A stretch of DNA of 64,000 nucleotides. It comes from Mortierella alpina (taxonomy: Eukaryota > Mortierellomycota > Mortierellomycetes > Mortierellales > Mortierellaceae). Position numbers and translations under genes: made by a program. Below are positions 23,362 to 33,998 of this stretch, piece after piece. Positions within the stretch are counted from its first letter, which is position 1, and the number at the start of each line of letters is the position of its first letter. The notes beneath the pieces were generated by a model. The model saw nothing but the letters and a program-made list of their open reading frames with translations, did not search any database and was not told where the DNA came from. Where the stretch lies: NCBI GenBank assembly GCA_029449245.1, contig JANATF010000010.1:682001-746000 (forward strand). The letters run 5' to 3'.

Positions 23362-23698
23362 GGTGCGTGTGCAGAGATGAAGAGATGAGCAATGAAAGGA
23401 ACGAAAAAAAAAAGATGCGAACTGGAATGTGAACGGGACAAAGAAGCGGATTCGCCCCACAGCACGACTTGCTTTTGTCTCCAAGGCACGGACTGAGCAG
23501 CGGTTGGCTCAAAAGCACCGTAGCACACATTCGCCTTCAGATTCAGATTCACATCAAACATCCACATCCACATGCTCGTCTCGTCTTCTCTCACAAACGC
23601 ATAGGCCACCACCCGTCTCATCAACTGATCTTGCGGCATTGCAATTCACGTAGCATTCATCCTTCCCAGACTAACAGTGGAATAGAACTGCTTTATCT
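23362..23698. other. Intergenic region upstream of TMEM135 gene
   Basis: A short gap between two same-strand genes, holding the TMEM135 promoter and the 3' flank of the 184-aa gene. No feature beyond A-runs. Confidence 0.4.
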
Positions 23699-24352
23699 CT
23701 ATTTCGTCGCAACGTGCCATAAAGTCCCTTCCAAGGATGCTCCTCGTAACAGAGAGCAGATACTCTCCCGAAGCGCACCTGCATCCTGATTGCACAAATA
23801 AGCATATTTTTCGCTTTAGCACGAAAATGAGACTTGAGCTTGATTATGCCACAGCACCTCACCATAGCAGGTCTCTGCACTTACAGCGCTATCAAGAGTG
23901 TGCTTGCCAAGTAAATGTTCTCCGAGGTCCTCGAGCATCTGGATCAGCATCTCTTCCTTGAGCAGCGAGATAGGAGGCCGTGCGTCTTTGAAGCAAACAC
24001 TGTACGCCTCGTGAAACAAGGCCATGTCTCGATCGTGGAGAGCTTCAGCTGCTGAAGCCGACCGTACTAGAGTCATGCCTGCATCACGCGTCAACGCGGC
24101 TTTCATCCTGTCAATGTTTTCCCGTCGCTCGTTGTCGTCAATGGCTTCAGTGGCACTGGATCGGCGCTGCTGCTGGTGCTGCTGGTGCTGCTGGTGTTCT
24201 TCAGTGCTCTGAAAGATCTCACTGTCCTCTGGAACACTCAAGGTGGGCAATGAGATCCATTCGCCGGAGAGGATGCTCGCACGGCGAGGTGCTGGTGATG
24301 CGGTTGTGGCAGTGTCCTTGGCTATTGAGCCTACCTCCTGTTCTTTGTCCAT
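23699..24352 (-). CDS. Orphan protein, 184 aa
   Basis: I do not recognise this protein. Exons 23885-24352 (156 codons) and 23699-23785 (29 codons with the stop) join in phase 0 across a gtaagt...tcag intron. The N-terminus is polar, with an HQQHQQHQQQ stretch near residues 50-60. The second half is predicted helical and amphipathic (NIDRMKAALTRDAGMTLV, LLKEEMLIQMLEDLGEHLL, ADAGALRESICSLLRG). No signal peptide, membrane helix or catalytic motif is visible. The small size and helical Leu pattern would fit a coiled-coil adaptor, which is a guess. It lies head-to-head with the HDAC gene, separated by about 1.1 kb. Confidence 0.6.
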
Positions 24353-25465
24353 GAGTCCATCCAGAGGAATGTCCTTGTGTATGCATGTGAGGGAAAGAGG
24401 AAAAAAAAAGTCGCAAGATGTGATTTGGTGGCAAAGGAAAGAGTAAAGAAAGCCGTACGTGATGAACGTGTGAAACAAGAACGCGATGGCTGTCTTTTTT
24501 GCGTGCACAGTCGGACAGTCTGCTAAAGCGTCGCTGTGTCCACCCACTTATCCACTCATACACTCATCCACAGCTCCTTTTCCTTGTCCCTGCGCTCGTG
24601 GCTACACTAGCGTAGGAGTCATGGTGCTATACGGTGTATACCGTAGGTGCTGCGTGGATGAGATGTTTGTGAGTTGCCCGATCCCTCGTGAACGTATTTC
24701 GACGAGTTGGCGTGGTGACCAGCCAATCACGAAACCTTTATTCTCTTTTTTTCCTTCTCTCTTTTTTTTTTTTTTTGCCTACTGGCTCGTCTTTGATGAT
24801 CTCGGTCCTCTGTTCTCTTTCTGTCGCCCTTCCTCTCTCCGCCCTTCTTCCCTTGCGCATCGTTGCTTCGGACGCGCATCGCATCTCTTGCTCCACACTC
24901 TAGCAAGGCGCCACTCTCCTCGTCTCTTGTCTACGCCGCCTTCCCCTTTTCCTGTGGGATTGAATCCTGCTTCGCCTGCGTAGTTTGTCTGTAGAGAAGC
25001 AAGAGCAGAGGCCGAACAGAAGCAATAGTAATAGCAATAGCAATAGCAATAGCAGCAGCAGCAGCAGCAGCATCGCCGTGCTTGTCCTCTCTGACTCCTA
25101 CCCCTTCCTCAGCCTGTTGTTCTGCTGTCTCTGCAGCGACGTGCGTGCTCTTCACCACAGAGCACCGATTGTCTTGCTTAGTCCTTTTTTCTTCATATTT
25201 TTATGTGCGATTGAAAGTGCGCGCATCATCTGTTCTCTCTCGCTGGCTATTTTCTATTCTGTTTTCCCCCCAGCTTGCGTCCAACTCTCTTCTCTTTCCT
25301 CTGTTTTTCCTTCCTGTGGATTGCCCATACTCCCGGCCCATCACTCTGCCTGCTCCCCGACACGCGTCCCAATCCCGCCCGCTCGATCGCGTCTCATCCC
25401 ATCGCGACTGCATCCTTGCATCCAGCCATCTCCATCCATCCAATCCGTCTGTTCATCCGCCGTCC
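24353..25465. other. Divergent intergenic region, orphan / HDAC
   Basis: Contains a T-run at 24760-24776, pyrimidine-rich stretches at 24800-24970 and 25230-25330, and a trinucleotide-like AGCAATAGT/AGC repeat at about 25021-25073. It probably holds the promoter and 5' leader of the HDAC gene. No separate gene is supported. Confidence 0.45.
25021..25073. repeat. AGCAAT / AGC microsatellite
   Basis: Repeats of AGCAATAG run into a pure AGC run, in the predicted leader of the HDAC gene. Confidence 0.85.
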
Positions 25466-28400
25466 ATGGACCTGAAGCTGCTGCTCTCGCCTGTCCAGAA
25501 GGACCCAGAGGCCACGTCTGCTCAGAACAACGACCGCGAGGACCACGCGACGGACAACCGGCCAAATTGGCAATATCATCCGCAGGATCAACACCAGCCC
25601 TACTCGCAGCCCCCCCAGCATCCTCCTCAAGAGCCCTACCCTGCCCATCCTCGCGAGCCATATCCTCCGCAAGGTCCGCACCAGAGCAGTCGGCCTCATG
25701 ACCCGCAGCATCCTTACTACCCGCACCAGGAGCAGCATCCACCTCCGCACTGTAAGTATTTCTGCAAGCCTTTGGCTTTGGCTTTGGCTTTGGCTTTGCC
25801 GAGCTAGATATCTACTTGTCTACCGCAAAGAGTACATGACTATGATAGCATCGATGTTTCTCTCTTCTCACCCGTCGTCCTTCGTTGTATATCGCCCTTT
25901 GTGTCTCTGCTCTCGGCTCATCTAGATCCCCAGGATGCAGCTATGGTCGCAGCTTCCTCGTTCTATGGCGCCCCGCGACAACACTCGTCTCAATACGAAC
26001 AACAACATCCTGATGCAATGTCACAGCAACGAAGGGGCATGTCCGGCACTGGTGGCCACGACAGGATGTCCAGCCATCCACAGGACCAGCCACAGCAGCA
26101 CTATTCTGATCAGCCTTCTGGATATGAGGCGCCTTCACCTCGTCCTGCTCCCTTCCCAGCACCCCCGCTATTGTCCGTCTCCGCATCCACGCCCTTGGCT
26201 GGGGAGACACCGCAGCCCCCACAGTACTTTGTCCCAACACACCGGTCCACACCCCCAGTTTTACCGCCCCCGTCTGGACTGAATCTATCCTCCTACAGCT
26301 TTCTGTTGATGGAGAAAAGGGATCGCGAGAGAGAAGCCATGGAACGGGCGAATCGAGGCTATTTAATGGGCGATGGGTCTGGCGGCAAGAACGAGTCGTC
26401 GTCGCATCCAGGCTCGCCGTCTCTCTCTGCACGGGCACACCCATCAAGGACCTCGTCTCCAAGGATCGAAGACGCCAGACAATCGTCTCACCTACCTGGC
26501 CATGCAAGCCAGGTGTCTTTTGTTCCTCCTCAGACCCACGCGCCTCTTGCACAGCATCCACCCTCAGAGCAAGGCGCAGCCTCTTATGGTTACGCAGCGG
26601 ATGCAGGACGATATCCCACGCCTGGATACGATGCACCCTCTGCATACCGGCCTTCTGGACCTCCTCAGCAAGTATACCCTCCCTATCAACCTTACCCGTC
26701 CGGCCATGTCGCTCCACCCCCGCCCCAGCAGGGCTACCCACCCCACCCCCATCAACAACAGCATTTGCACCATCATGCGCAAGGACAGCATCATTATCAC
26801 AGTAGCGGCAGCAGCAACATCGGACCCGACTCACTCTACCATCGGCCCCAGGTAAGCGTATGGCGGTTTATGATTTTCATGGAGTGAAGTGAGTGGGTGG
26901 ATGTGAGGCGGTCAAGTCGTTGTGGGAGAAAATTGGATTACGTATACAGGATCGCCATTCTCCAACACAGCCCAGCTCTGCATCCGGACGCTGGCCATCT
27001 TCCCCTTCTTTTCCTCCTTTCTCTCCCCTCGAGCTTATTTATTCTTGTGCCTGTCTGGAGTGTCTCTTGGATTGCGTCTCAGTGCTTTGTTTTCTTTTCG
27101 TCATTGTCACACATCCATGTCCCTGATTATGTATTCAGCATATCGAAACTCGGAGAGGGGCTGAGAGACATCACACGCGTGAGATGTCCGTAAACAAAGG
27201 GACAACGCAGAGGACTCAAATCATAGTTGAGACTTTCAGGTCGTGGTCTGTAAAGCAATGTCTTAACATTTGGTGGCATTCGATATTGACTGTGCATAGG
27301 ATTACACTTCTGAGCAGCATGGTCCGTCCTCGTTTCCGAACCATCCCCTGCACCATCCATCACATAGTCTGCATCATCGGGCGATGAGCCCCAGTTTACT
27401 GGACAAGCCGCGGTTCGCCAACGCCAACCTCTCAGTCTTTCGCCAGAGTGCTGCAGAGGACAGTGATGGCAATGCGAGTGTGTCATCCAGTGGGAGTCTC
27501 AAGCGGCGGCGGCGGCCCAACAAAACAAGCGATGGCAAAAAGTCCTTGTTGCCTGGATCGGCACTCGGCGCATCTGCCCACGGGGGGTTGGGTCATTATC
27601 TGATGTCGAGGACATCGTCACATGGCTCAGCAGAGGGACAAGAGGACTTTTACGACGACAACTCCTCTGACGAACAGCTGGATGTCAGGAACGGCCTTCA
27701 GGGGCTGAATCTGCAGAAATCCATCAAATCATCAGGTACGATGAGACAGCACGCTAGATCAGGTGGGCGTATCTATCGCGACGTGTGTTTACACAGAGGA
27801 CTGATTTTCTTTCGTCCTGTCAATCAAATATATTGTTATATAGCGTCCGATCGTCCGAAAAAGGCGCGAGCAAAGACAGAGAAGAGGCCTTTCAAGATCG
27901 GAGAGTTGGTCGAGTCCATGAAGTCGGACACGGACGGCACATGGTTTGCAGGACGGGTACTTGATCTGGAAGATGATCCACACGATCATATCAACCCCAA
28001 ATCTGTCCTGATCCATTTTGAAGGATTTTCGCCCCACCACGACGAGTGGGTCAAACCCGGTCAGTTGCGCGCATGCTCCACCGGCAGCAGTTTCCTACGG
28101 TACGGTCCCAATGGCCACGAACCAGCCGAGAACTGGATCGCGTACGAAAAGTTTTATCACTCTGACCTAGGTCGGATCGCGCGGCGCCATACAGGATTGG
28201 CATACGACAGACGGATGCTCCTGCACAAGTGCCAGTGCAACACCAATCCCGAAGAACGACACCACCCAGAACAGCCTGAGCGCCTGGTGGAGATTCTGTG
28301 CCAATTTCAAAAGAATGGAATGCTCAGCTTGGTCAAATGGATTCAGGGACGTGAGGCTACTATCGAGGAGCTGGTTGCAGCTCACACAGACACCCATGTG

Positions 28401-31046
28401 CGAAACTACTGTTGCACTGCTGCTCAGAACAGGCAGTATGCGTTGGAAAATGGGTTGGTGGACACGGATTTGCAGATGGAAGATGAGGTCTTGGATGAAG
28501 GAGACGAGGCCGAGGATGAGGATGAAGAAGAAGAGGATGACAGTGCTGAGCCAGAGGACGAGAGTGGGGACTATAGGGGGCCAGCGATTAGAAAGAGCCC
28601 CGAAAAGCGAGGGCGACCCAGGAGAGGACCCCGGGGTAGCACACATGTCTCGACAACAGCCACCAACGCGTCAGAAACGGAAACTGCAGGTGTGGCTCCA
28701 GGGACCAAAGTCTCAGAAGATGTCGAGATGGCTCAATCCACATCCCCTACCGAGGCGAGTAAGGACAGCATGGATGTAGATCTCCACTCGCCAGCTCTTG
28801 GGAGACGGCGCTCCAGCATGCGAGGCTCAGTTGTCAGGATGTCGTCCCTTGTCAGCATGTCGTCGACGCTGTATGCACAAAAGGAAGAGGATATGGTTCC
28901 GGAGGAGGTCAAGGCAGCGGCACTGGTGCAGGATGATGATGACGACGATGATGATGGTAAAGTCGGCCCTGCACCTAGTGAGGCGGCTCTTGCTGTTGCA
29001 GGAGGCATGGATCCATCCCTTGCTAGCCAGTTGCCGAATTCACCTCGAGTGATACCCAAGCTAGAGGTCGAGGGAGATGCAAAGATTAGAGGCGAGCCTC
29101 TAGAACAAAGCGAAAGTGGTTTGTCTATGGAAGAAGGAAAAGAGGCGAGTAAACAGGACGTCGAAACCAACACATCAAGCGCAGAGACTTCAGGAGCCTC
29201 TGCCGAGGATGGTGCCCAGGAGAAGCCAAAGTTGGAATCGGGAATTTCATCCGCCAATGTGATTGAAGGTGTACGGCGGTCTTCGCGGAGTGTGCAAGGA
29301 CAGACGGGAGCCACAGTGGTGTTGCCAGAGACCGCAAAGACCCAGGACGCCGACGCAGCAGCAGCAAAAAGTACGGTCCCCGACGTGACCAACGCAGAAG
29401 GAGCTGAAGCTGTGAGCAAGAGCAGAGAGAGGAAGGCGTCCGACAAGTATGAGCAGCCCATGAAGGAAGATGGGGCGACCAAGATGGTTGGGTCCAAGAA
29501 AAAGGGCCACCAGACAGTCTCACCCGCACCGGCGACTAGCAACTCTGTGATTATACGACCTCCAGGCCTAACGTTCACTATGAGCTGTGGACAATTGGGC
29601 ATTGCTGTTGACACGACATGGAACTCTTTTCACTCGAGTACGGCAGCCAAGGTTGCTGCGGGGTGCTTGATCACGCTGGTGGATCAGGTGGTGACGGGCC
29701 GATGCAAGAATGGGTTCGCGATTATTAGACCGCCAGGACATCACGCAGAAGAGGATGAGGCCATGTAAGTTTCATGCAAGTCTATACTCTGTGATGCTTG
29801 ATAACATGCTGAGAGGCCTTTTCTCGCTCTGGCTCTCTCTTCCTAACACGATCGGTTTGTGCTGTACGTAGGGGATTTTGCTTTTTTAATAATGTAGGTG
29901 TTGCTGTCAATCTGACCTTGTCAAGATACCCCCTCACCGTGCAAAAGATCCTGATCATTGACTGGGATGTCCAGTAAGTTGACTCGAAGCACCCCACTCG
30001 GTCACAATCCTTTTTATCGTTCTTTGCGTTATTTCCTTTCATGGTTTTTCTAATTTCACATTTTATATTGGCACGTCTATACTAGTCATGGAAACGGAAC
30101 GCAGCAGATCTTTTATGAAAACCCCAACGTTTTGTATATATCGCTCCATCGATGGGACAATGGCCACTTTTATCCGTTCACGGGTGCGCCGGACGAGTGT
30201 GGCGAGGAAGCTGGCGAGGGCAAGAACGTGAACATTGCTTGGTCCTCTTATGGTCGAGGTGCGTCATCTTTTGCTTTTTGGTTTTTCCTGGAAGGTTCAA
30301 TGCCTCAAGAAAGACACATTGGAAAGCACCTCTAGGTCTAACTCCCTTCTTTTTCTGCTGTTGTGTACGTGCGTGCGTGCAGGTCAAGCCATGGGCGATG
30401 TAGAGTATATCGCAGCGTTCTGGTATGTGCTTCTACCCATTGCTAGACAATTCCAGCCGGATCTCGTCATGGTCTCTGCTGGATTCGATGCAGCCGATGG
30501 ACACGCCGCTAACGTAAGTGGATATTTCCAGAGAGGGGAGTAAAAAGTTCTTTCTCACTTCTTTTCCTTACTCTAATTGCCTTTTGTACTCTGATCCTCG
30601 TTATTTCGCATATCTAGATTGGAGGATACACGGTGTCGCCCCAAGGATTTGCGATTCTCACACGGCTTGTGCAGACGCTCGCAGGAGGACGGGTGATTCT
30701 GTCGTTGGAGGGAGGGTACGAGTTTGAGCCGCTTGCCCTGTCGGCGACAGCGTGCCTAGAGGAGTTGTTGCCCCATTCGCTCTTGCCTGCGACGGCACCG
30801 ACGCGTGCGTTCCCGTTTGCATCGTTCCAGGGAACGCTCAACAGTGTGAAGCCGAATGCGATGGCGGTGTCGTCGTTGCACCAGGTGCTCAAGTACCAGC
30901 AAAAGTACTGGAAGTTCCCGGCGGAGGTGCTGAACCCGAGTTTTAGGTTCCAGTTGCCAGCAGAGTGGAAGGCCAGCAACAGCCTGGCGACGAGGCCCCG
31001 GCGGGAGCGTAACACGAGGAGAAAGGCACCGGCGCTGGACTCGTGA
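25466..31046 (+). CDS. Class II histone deacetylase with Tudor/chromo-barrel-like module, 1467 aa
   Basis: Zinc-dependent lysine deacetylase, expected to act on chromatin. Eight exons: 25466-25751, 25926-26851, 27300-27735, 27844-29764, 29872-29973, 30086-30258, 30383-30513 and 30618-31046, total 4404 nt, 1468 codons. Residues 1-540 are Pro/Gln/His/Ser-rich and disordered. Residues about 565-628 ([10 protein letters not shown]...[10 protein letters not shown]...VLIHFEGF...DEWVKPGQL) look like a Tudor-knot or chromo-barrel fold. The catalytic domain starts near 666 ([20 protein letters not shown]) and is interrupted at about 760-1118 by an acidic, low-complexity insert. It resumes with [36 protein letters not shown] and EGGY. 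The His-His pair, the zinc ligands (Asp, His, Asp) and the catalytic Tyr are all present, so it should be active. It is closer to Hda1/class II than to Rpd3. Confidence 0.9.
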
Positions 31047-31568
31047 GTGAGGACATGCAGTGGAGTGAGGGTGTAGTCTATTGTGTACATGTACAATGAT
31101 ATTGCAAGAACATTTAAAGTGTCCATGTTGTTGTACAAGTGGCGAGGACCCCAGTGGATGTAGGGTTTTGACACAGCGAAGAATTTGCGGGATTTTTGTA
31201 GTTGACTGGGAAGTGGTTGACAAACTTGGATGGTGGCCCAGCAGCCAATCAGAAAAAATGGCGCATTCGGGCGTGTGTGCGGGCCTTGTCCGGGCAATAG
31301 AGTGCAATAGACTGAGTGACAAGCACGACACCCGCTTGACAGGTTGTCTGTGTGTTGCCATAGGCAGGCGCAGGTGCGACACGGGAAAGGAGGACCGCAC
31401 CGGTGGGCTTCACAAATTCACATAGAGCATTTGCACGCTGTGGGAAGGGGGTTTATCCTCCTCTTGCGTCTTTTTTTATTCATTCTGTGTTCTTTGTTCT
31501 TTGCTCTTCACAGCTCCATTCCATCACCCATCGTGCCATCGACAGTTCCATCCATCCTTCCGTCCATC
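31047..31568. other. Intergenic region, HDAC / TALE gene
   Basis: About 520 bases between two plus-strand genes. The last 110 bases are C/T-rich (ttccatccatccttccgtcc-like), typical of a 5' leader. No gene seen. Confidence 0.45.
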
Positions 31569-33794
31569 ATGGCCAAGAGCTTCTCGCCAATAATCCTGTT
31601 CTGCGACTCGGCCCCACCGCCGTCAGTCCGCCTGGACCACGACGAGCAGCCCCCCTCCAACAGCAAAGACCCCATGGACATGGACATCGACTCTAGCGAT
31701 GCCAGAGCACACTCGATGGCCATCAAGGGCAGCCGTACCAGCGACAGTGCGTCCATGGTCTCGCCGCCCTCTTCCTACTCCTCCTCGTCCTCCACCTCCC
31801 TCGACGCATTGGCAAAGACAATGTCCCCAGCTCGGATCGACGTCCATCGCAAATCGATCCAGCGCATGATCCAGCGCAACAGTCTGCTCTGGTGGGAGCT
31901 GGTGCGCTACACCCGCAATCTGGAACGCCAGGAGCGGGAGCAGGAGCAAGAGAAAGAGGCCGAGCAGCAGCTACAGCTCGAGGAGCAGCATGACACATCA
32001 TCCAAGCCCAAGGTGGTCCATTACTATCATCACCATCACCACCACCACCACCCTTCACTACCACCGCTGGACCCAAAGCAGCACAGCCTGACTTCATCTC
32101 GGAGCATGCCCTCGTTAAAGATCAAACACTCCAGCCGCCCTCATCCGTACGAGTACCTAGCCAACGTCAACGGCGAGTTGCAGAGTCAGGCACATCGCTC
32201 GAGAGAGGACGGGGACCGCAGGGTGTCGTCGCTTCCGTTTGACAGCAGTGAGTATGCAGACCAGACGTTGGAACGAGACAGGACAGGCCATGCAAGGAGG
32301 TATTCAGGATCCGGATTCGGCTATCGGTCTGCCTCGCGCACGCCATCGCCCTCTTTATCGCCATCGCCCTCGCCTACTAGACCATTCTTCGACAGCACAG
32401 CTCGAGTCCCGCAATCGTACCCGCATCATCAGTCCCGCTATCAACAGCGACTGCCTTCGGATAGGTCTCGCCCGTCTCAGCATCATAGAGCACGAGGATC
32501 GGTGGACGAGTTCTCGAGGCACTCGTACTCTCAGCAGCAGCAGCCATATGATTCAAGAGCTGGATCAGGCTATGACCAAGAGGCTCAGGCACCAGCCTCT
32601 GCAACCTCGACACCACTGGCCAAAAAGCTGCCGCCCATGGACGTGGGATCGCCGTATACGCTTTTGCCTCCATCGCCACTGGCGTCTGCAGGACTATATT
32701 CCTCAGGACCCTCCTCGGCCGCATCCTCTCCGCGATCCCGAGAACAATCCTCCTCCACCACGACCCATTGTTATACCCAGCATCAGCATCAGCAACACCA
32801 GCAACACCAGCAACACCAATCCCAGTCCCAATCCCAGCCTCAGCGGGATGCACACTATCCGTCCTCGCACCCTTACCAGCGGTCGTATCCTGCATTGCAG
32901 CACGAAACGGGACCCACCGCTTATCGTCCGAGGGGAGCAGATCATACCCCACACGCTCAGCACGCTCATGATTCACATCAGCAGCATCATCAGCACAGTC
33001 AGCATCATCATCAACAGCAGCAGCAGCAGCAGCAGCAGCATAAGCAGCAGCGACGACAACACTCGCCTTCGCGGCACTCTCCGGTCCAACATCCTTCTTC
33101 GGATTCTCTGCCGCGTCCAATCCCTGTGAAACCGGCCTCTCTCCACTCTAACCCATCAACGACTTCGCCATTGACATCGTCCTCCGCGCACCCTCAGGAC
33201 CGATCCTCGGCCTTGACGGCCAGCCATCCCCCATCAGCTGACCCTACACACAACAGTAACCATGTCAGTGCCACTAATACAACGACTAACAATGCCGCCA
33301 ATGCCGGAAACATGGACCCTAACCGGAAACGCCGAGGCAATCTCCCAAAGTCGGTCACATCCGTTCTGAAGACATGGCTGGTCCAGAACGCGATCCACCC
33401 TTACCCAACTGAAGAAGAAAAGATGCGACTATCCGAGGAAACGCATTTGTCTATGAACCAGATCAGTAACTGGTTTATTAACGCTCGGCGGCGGATCTTG
33501 CAACCGATCCTGGTCGAGGCTGCAGCGGCCGCGGTGGCGGGCACGGATGCACCCGTGGAGAATGTGTTGATTGTGAGGAAGGGAAAGGGGTCGAGGATGC
33601 AGGTCGAGATGGAGAGTGTGTCTGCGTCGTCGTCGTCGTCTGCGAATGCAGCTCCCACGACCACGGCCGCGACCACGACCAGCGCAGCCACAGCCACGGC
33701 AACGACGACCTCGAGCACGACGGAAGGCGATGGTGTCACGAAACAAGACGCGCGATTGGAGTCTTCGCCTTCTCTGCCACCATCAGCGCCGTGA
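31569..33794 (+). CDS. TALE homeodomain transcription factor, 741 aa
   Basis: Nuclear DNA-binding protein of the TALE class (Meis/TGIF/PBX style; Cup9 and Tos8 are yeast members). The homeodomain is at about residues 585-645: RKRRGNLPKSVTSVLKTWL, then the three-residue loop extension with PYPTEEEK, and recognition helix QISNWFINARRR. This WFINARRR is the hallmark with Ile at position 50. Upstream regions are Ser/Pro/His/Gln-rich, with poly-His (HHHHHHHH near 32030) and long Gln runs near 33020. The C-terminus is Ala/Thr/Ser-rich. It is one exon. I chose Met at 31569 (catcATGG); the frame is open further upstream, but that part reads like leader. Regulatory targets are unknown. Confidence 0.9.
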   Translation: MAKSFSPIILFCDSAPPPSVRLDHDEQPPSNSKDPMDMDIDSSDARAHSMAIKGSRTSDSASMVSPPSSYSSSSSTSLDALAKTMSPARIDVHRKSIQRMIQRNSLLWWELVRYTRNLERQEREQEQEKEAEQQLQLEEQHDTSSKPKVVHYYHHHHHHHHPSLPPLDPKQHSLTSSRSMPSLKIKHSSRPHPYEYLANVNGELQSQAHRSREDGDRRVSSLPFDSSEYADQTLERDRTGHARRYSGSGFGYRSASRTPSPSLSPSPSPTRPFFDSTARVPQSYPHHQSRYQQRLPSDRSRPSQHHRARGSVDEFSRHSYSQQQQPYDSRAGSGYDQEAQAPASATSTPLAKKLPPMDVGSPYTLLPPSPLASAGLYSSGPSSAASSPRSREQSSSTTTHCYTQHQHQQHQQHQQHQSQSQSQPQRDAHYPSSHPYQRSYPALQHETGPTAYRPRGADHTPHAQHAHDSHQQHHQHSQHHHQQQQQQQQQHKQQRRQHSPSRHSPVQHPSSDSLPRPIPVKPASLHSNPSTTSPLTSSSAHPQDRSSALTASHPPSADPTHNSNHVSATNTTTNNAANAGNMDPNRKRRGNLPKSVTSVLKTWLVQNAIHPYPTEEEKMRLSEETHLSMNQISNWFINARRRILQPILVEAAAAAVAGTDAPVENVLIVRKGKGSRMQVEMESVSASSSSSANAAPTTTAATTTSAATATATTTSSTTEGDGVTKQDARLESSPSLPPSAP

Positions 33795-33998
33795 ATCCAG
33801 CCACCCCAAGCCCCCTCTTCCCTTATGTCCATCACTGACTGACCTTTGCTATAGAGCCGTGAGCGCATTTTCAGTCACGCATTTAGAGCCGTCGTGTGCT
33901 CAAAGACATTAAACAAAGATGCGAGTCCTTCTTCGATACATACATGTTGTCTATTGGTTTGAATGCTGTGCTCCTGACGACAAGAGCTTCAAAAAAGC

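Noticed and set aside
25941-26834. Open stretch of about 297 codons on the minus strand
   Set aside because: It is the shadow of the Pro/Gln-rich HDAC exon 2, which joins in frame to the catalytic exons.
28733-29614. Long open stretch on the minus strand opposite the HDAC insert
   Set aside because: It is antisense to the low-complexity coding exon, with no domain and biased Ser/Ala/Leu composition.
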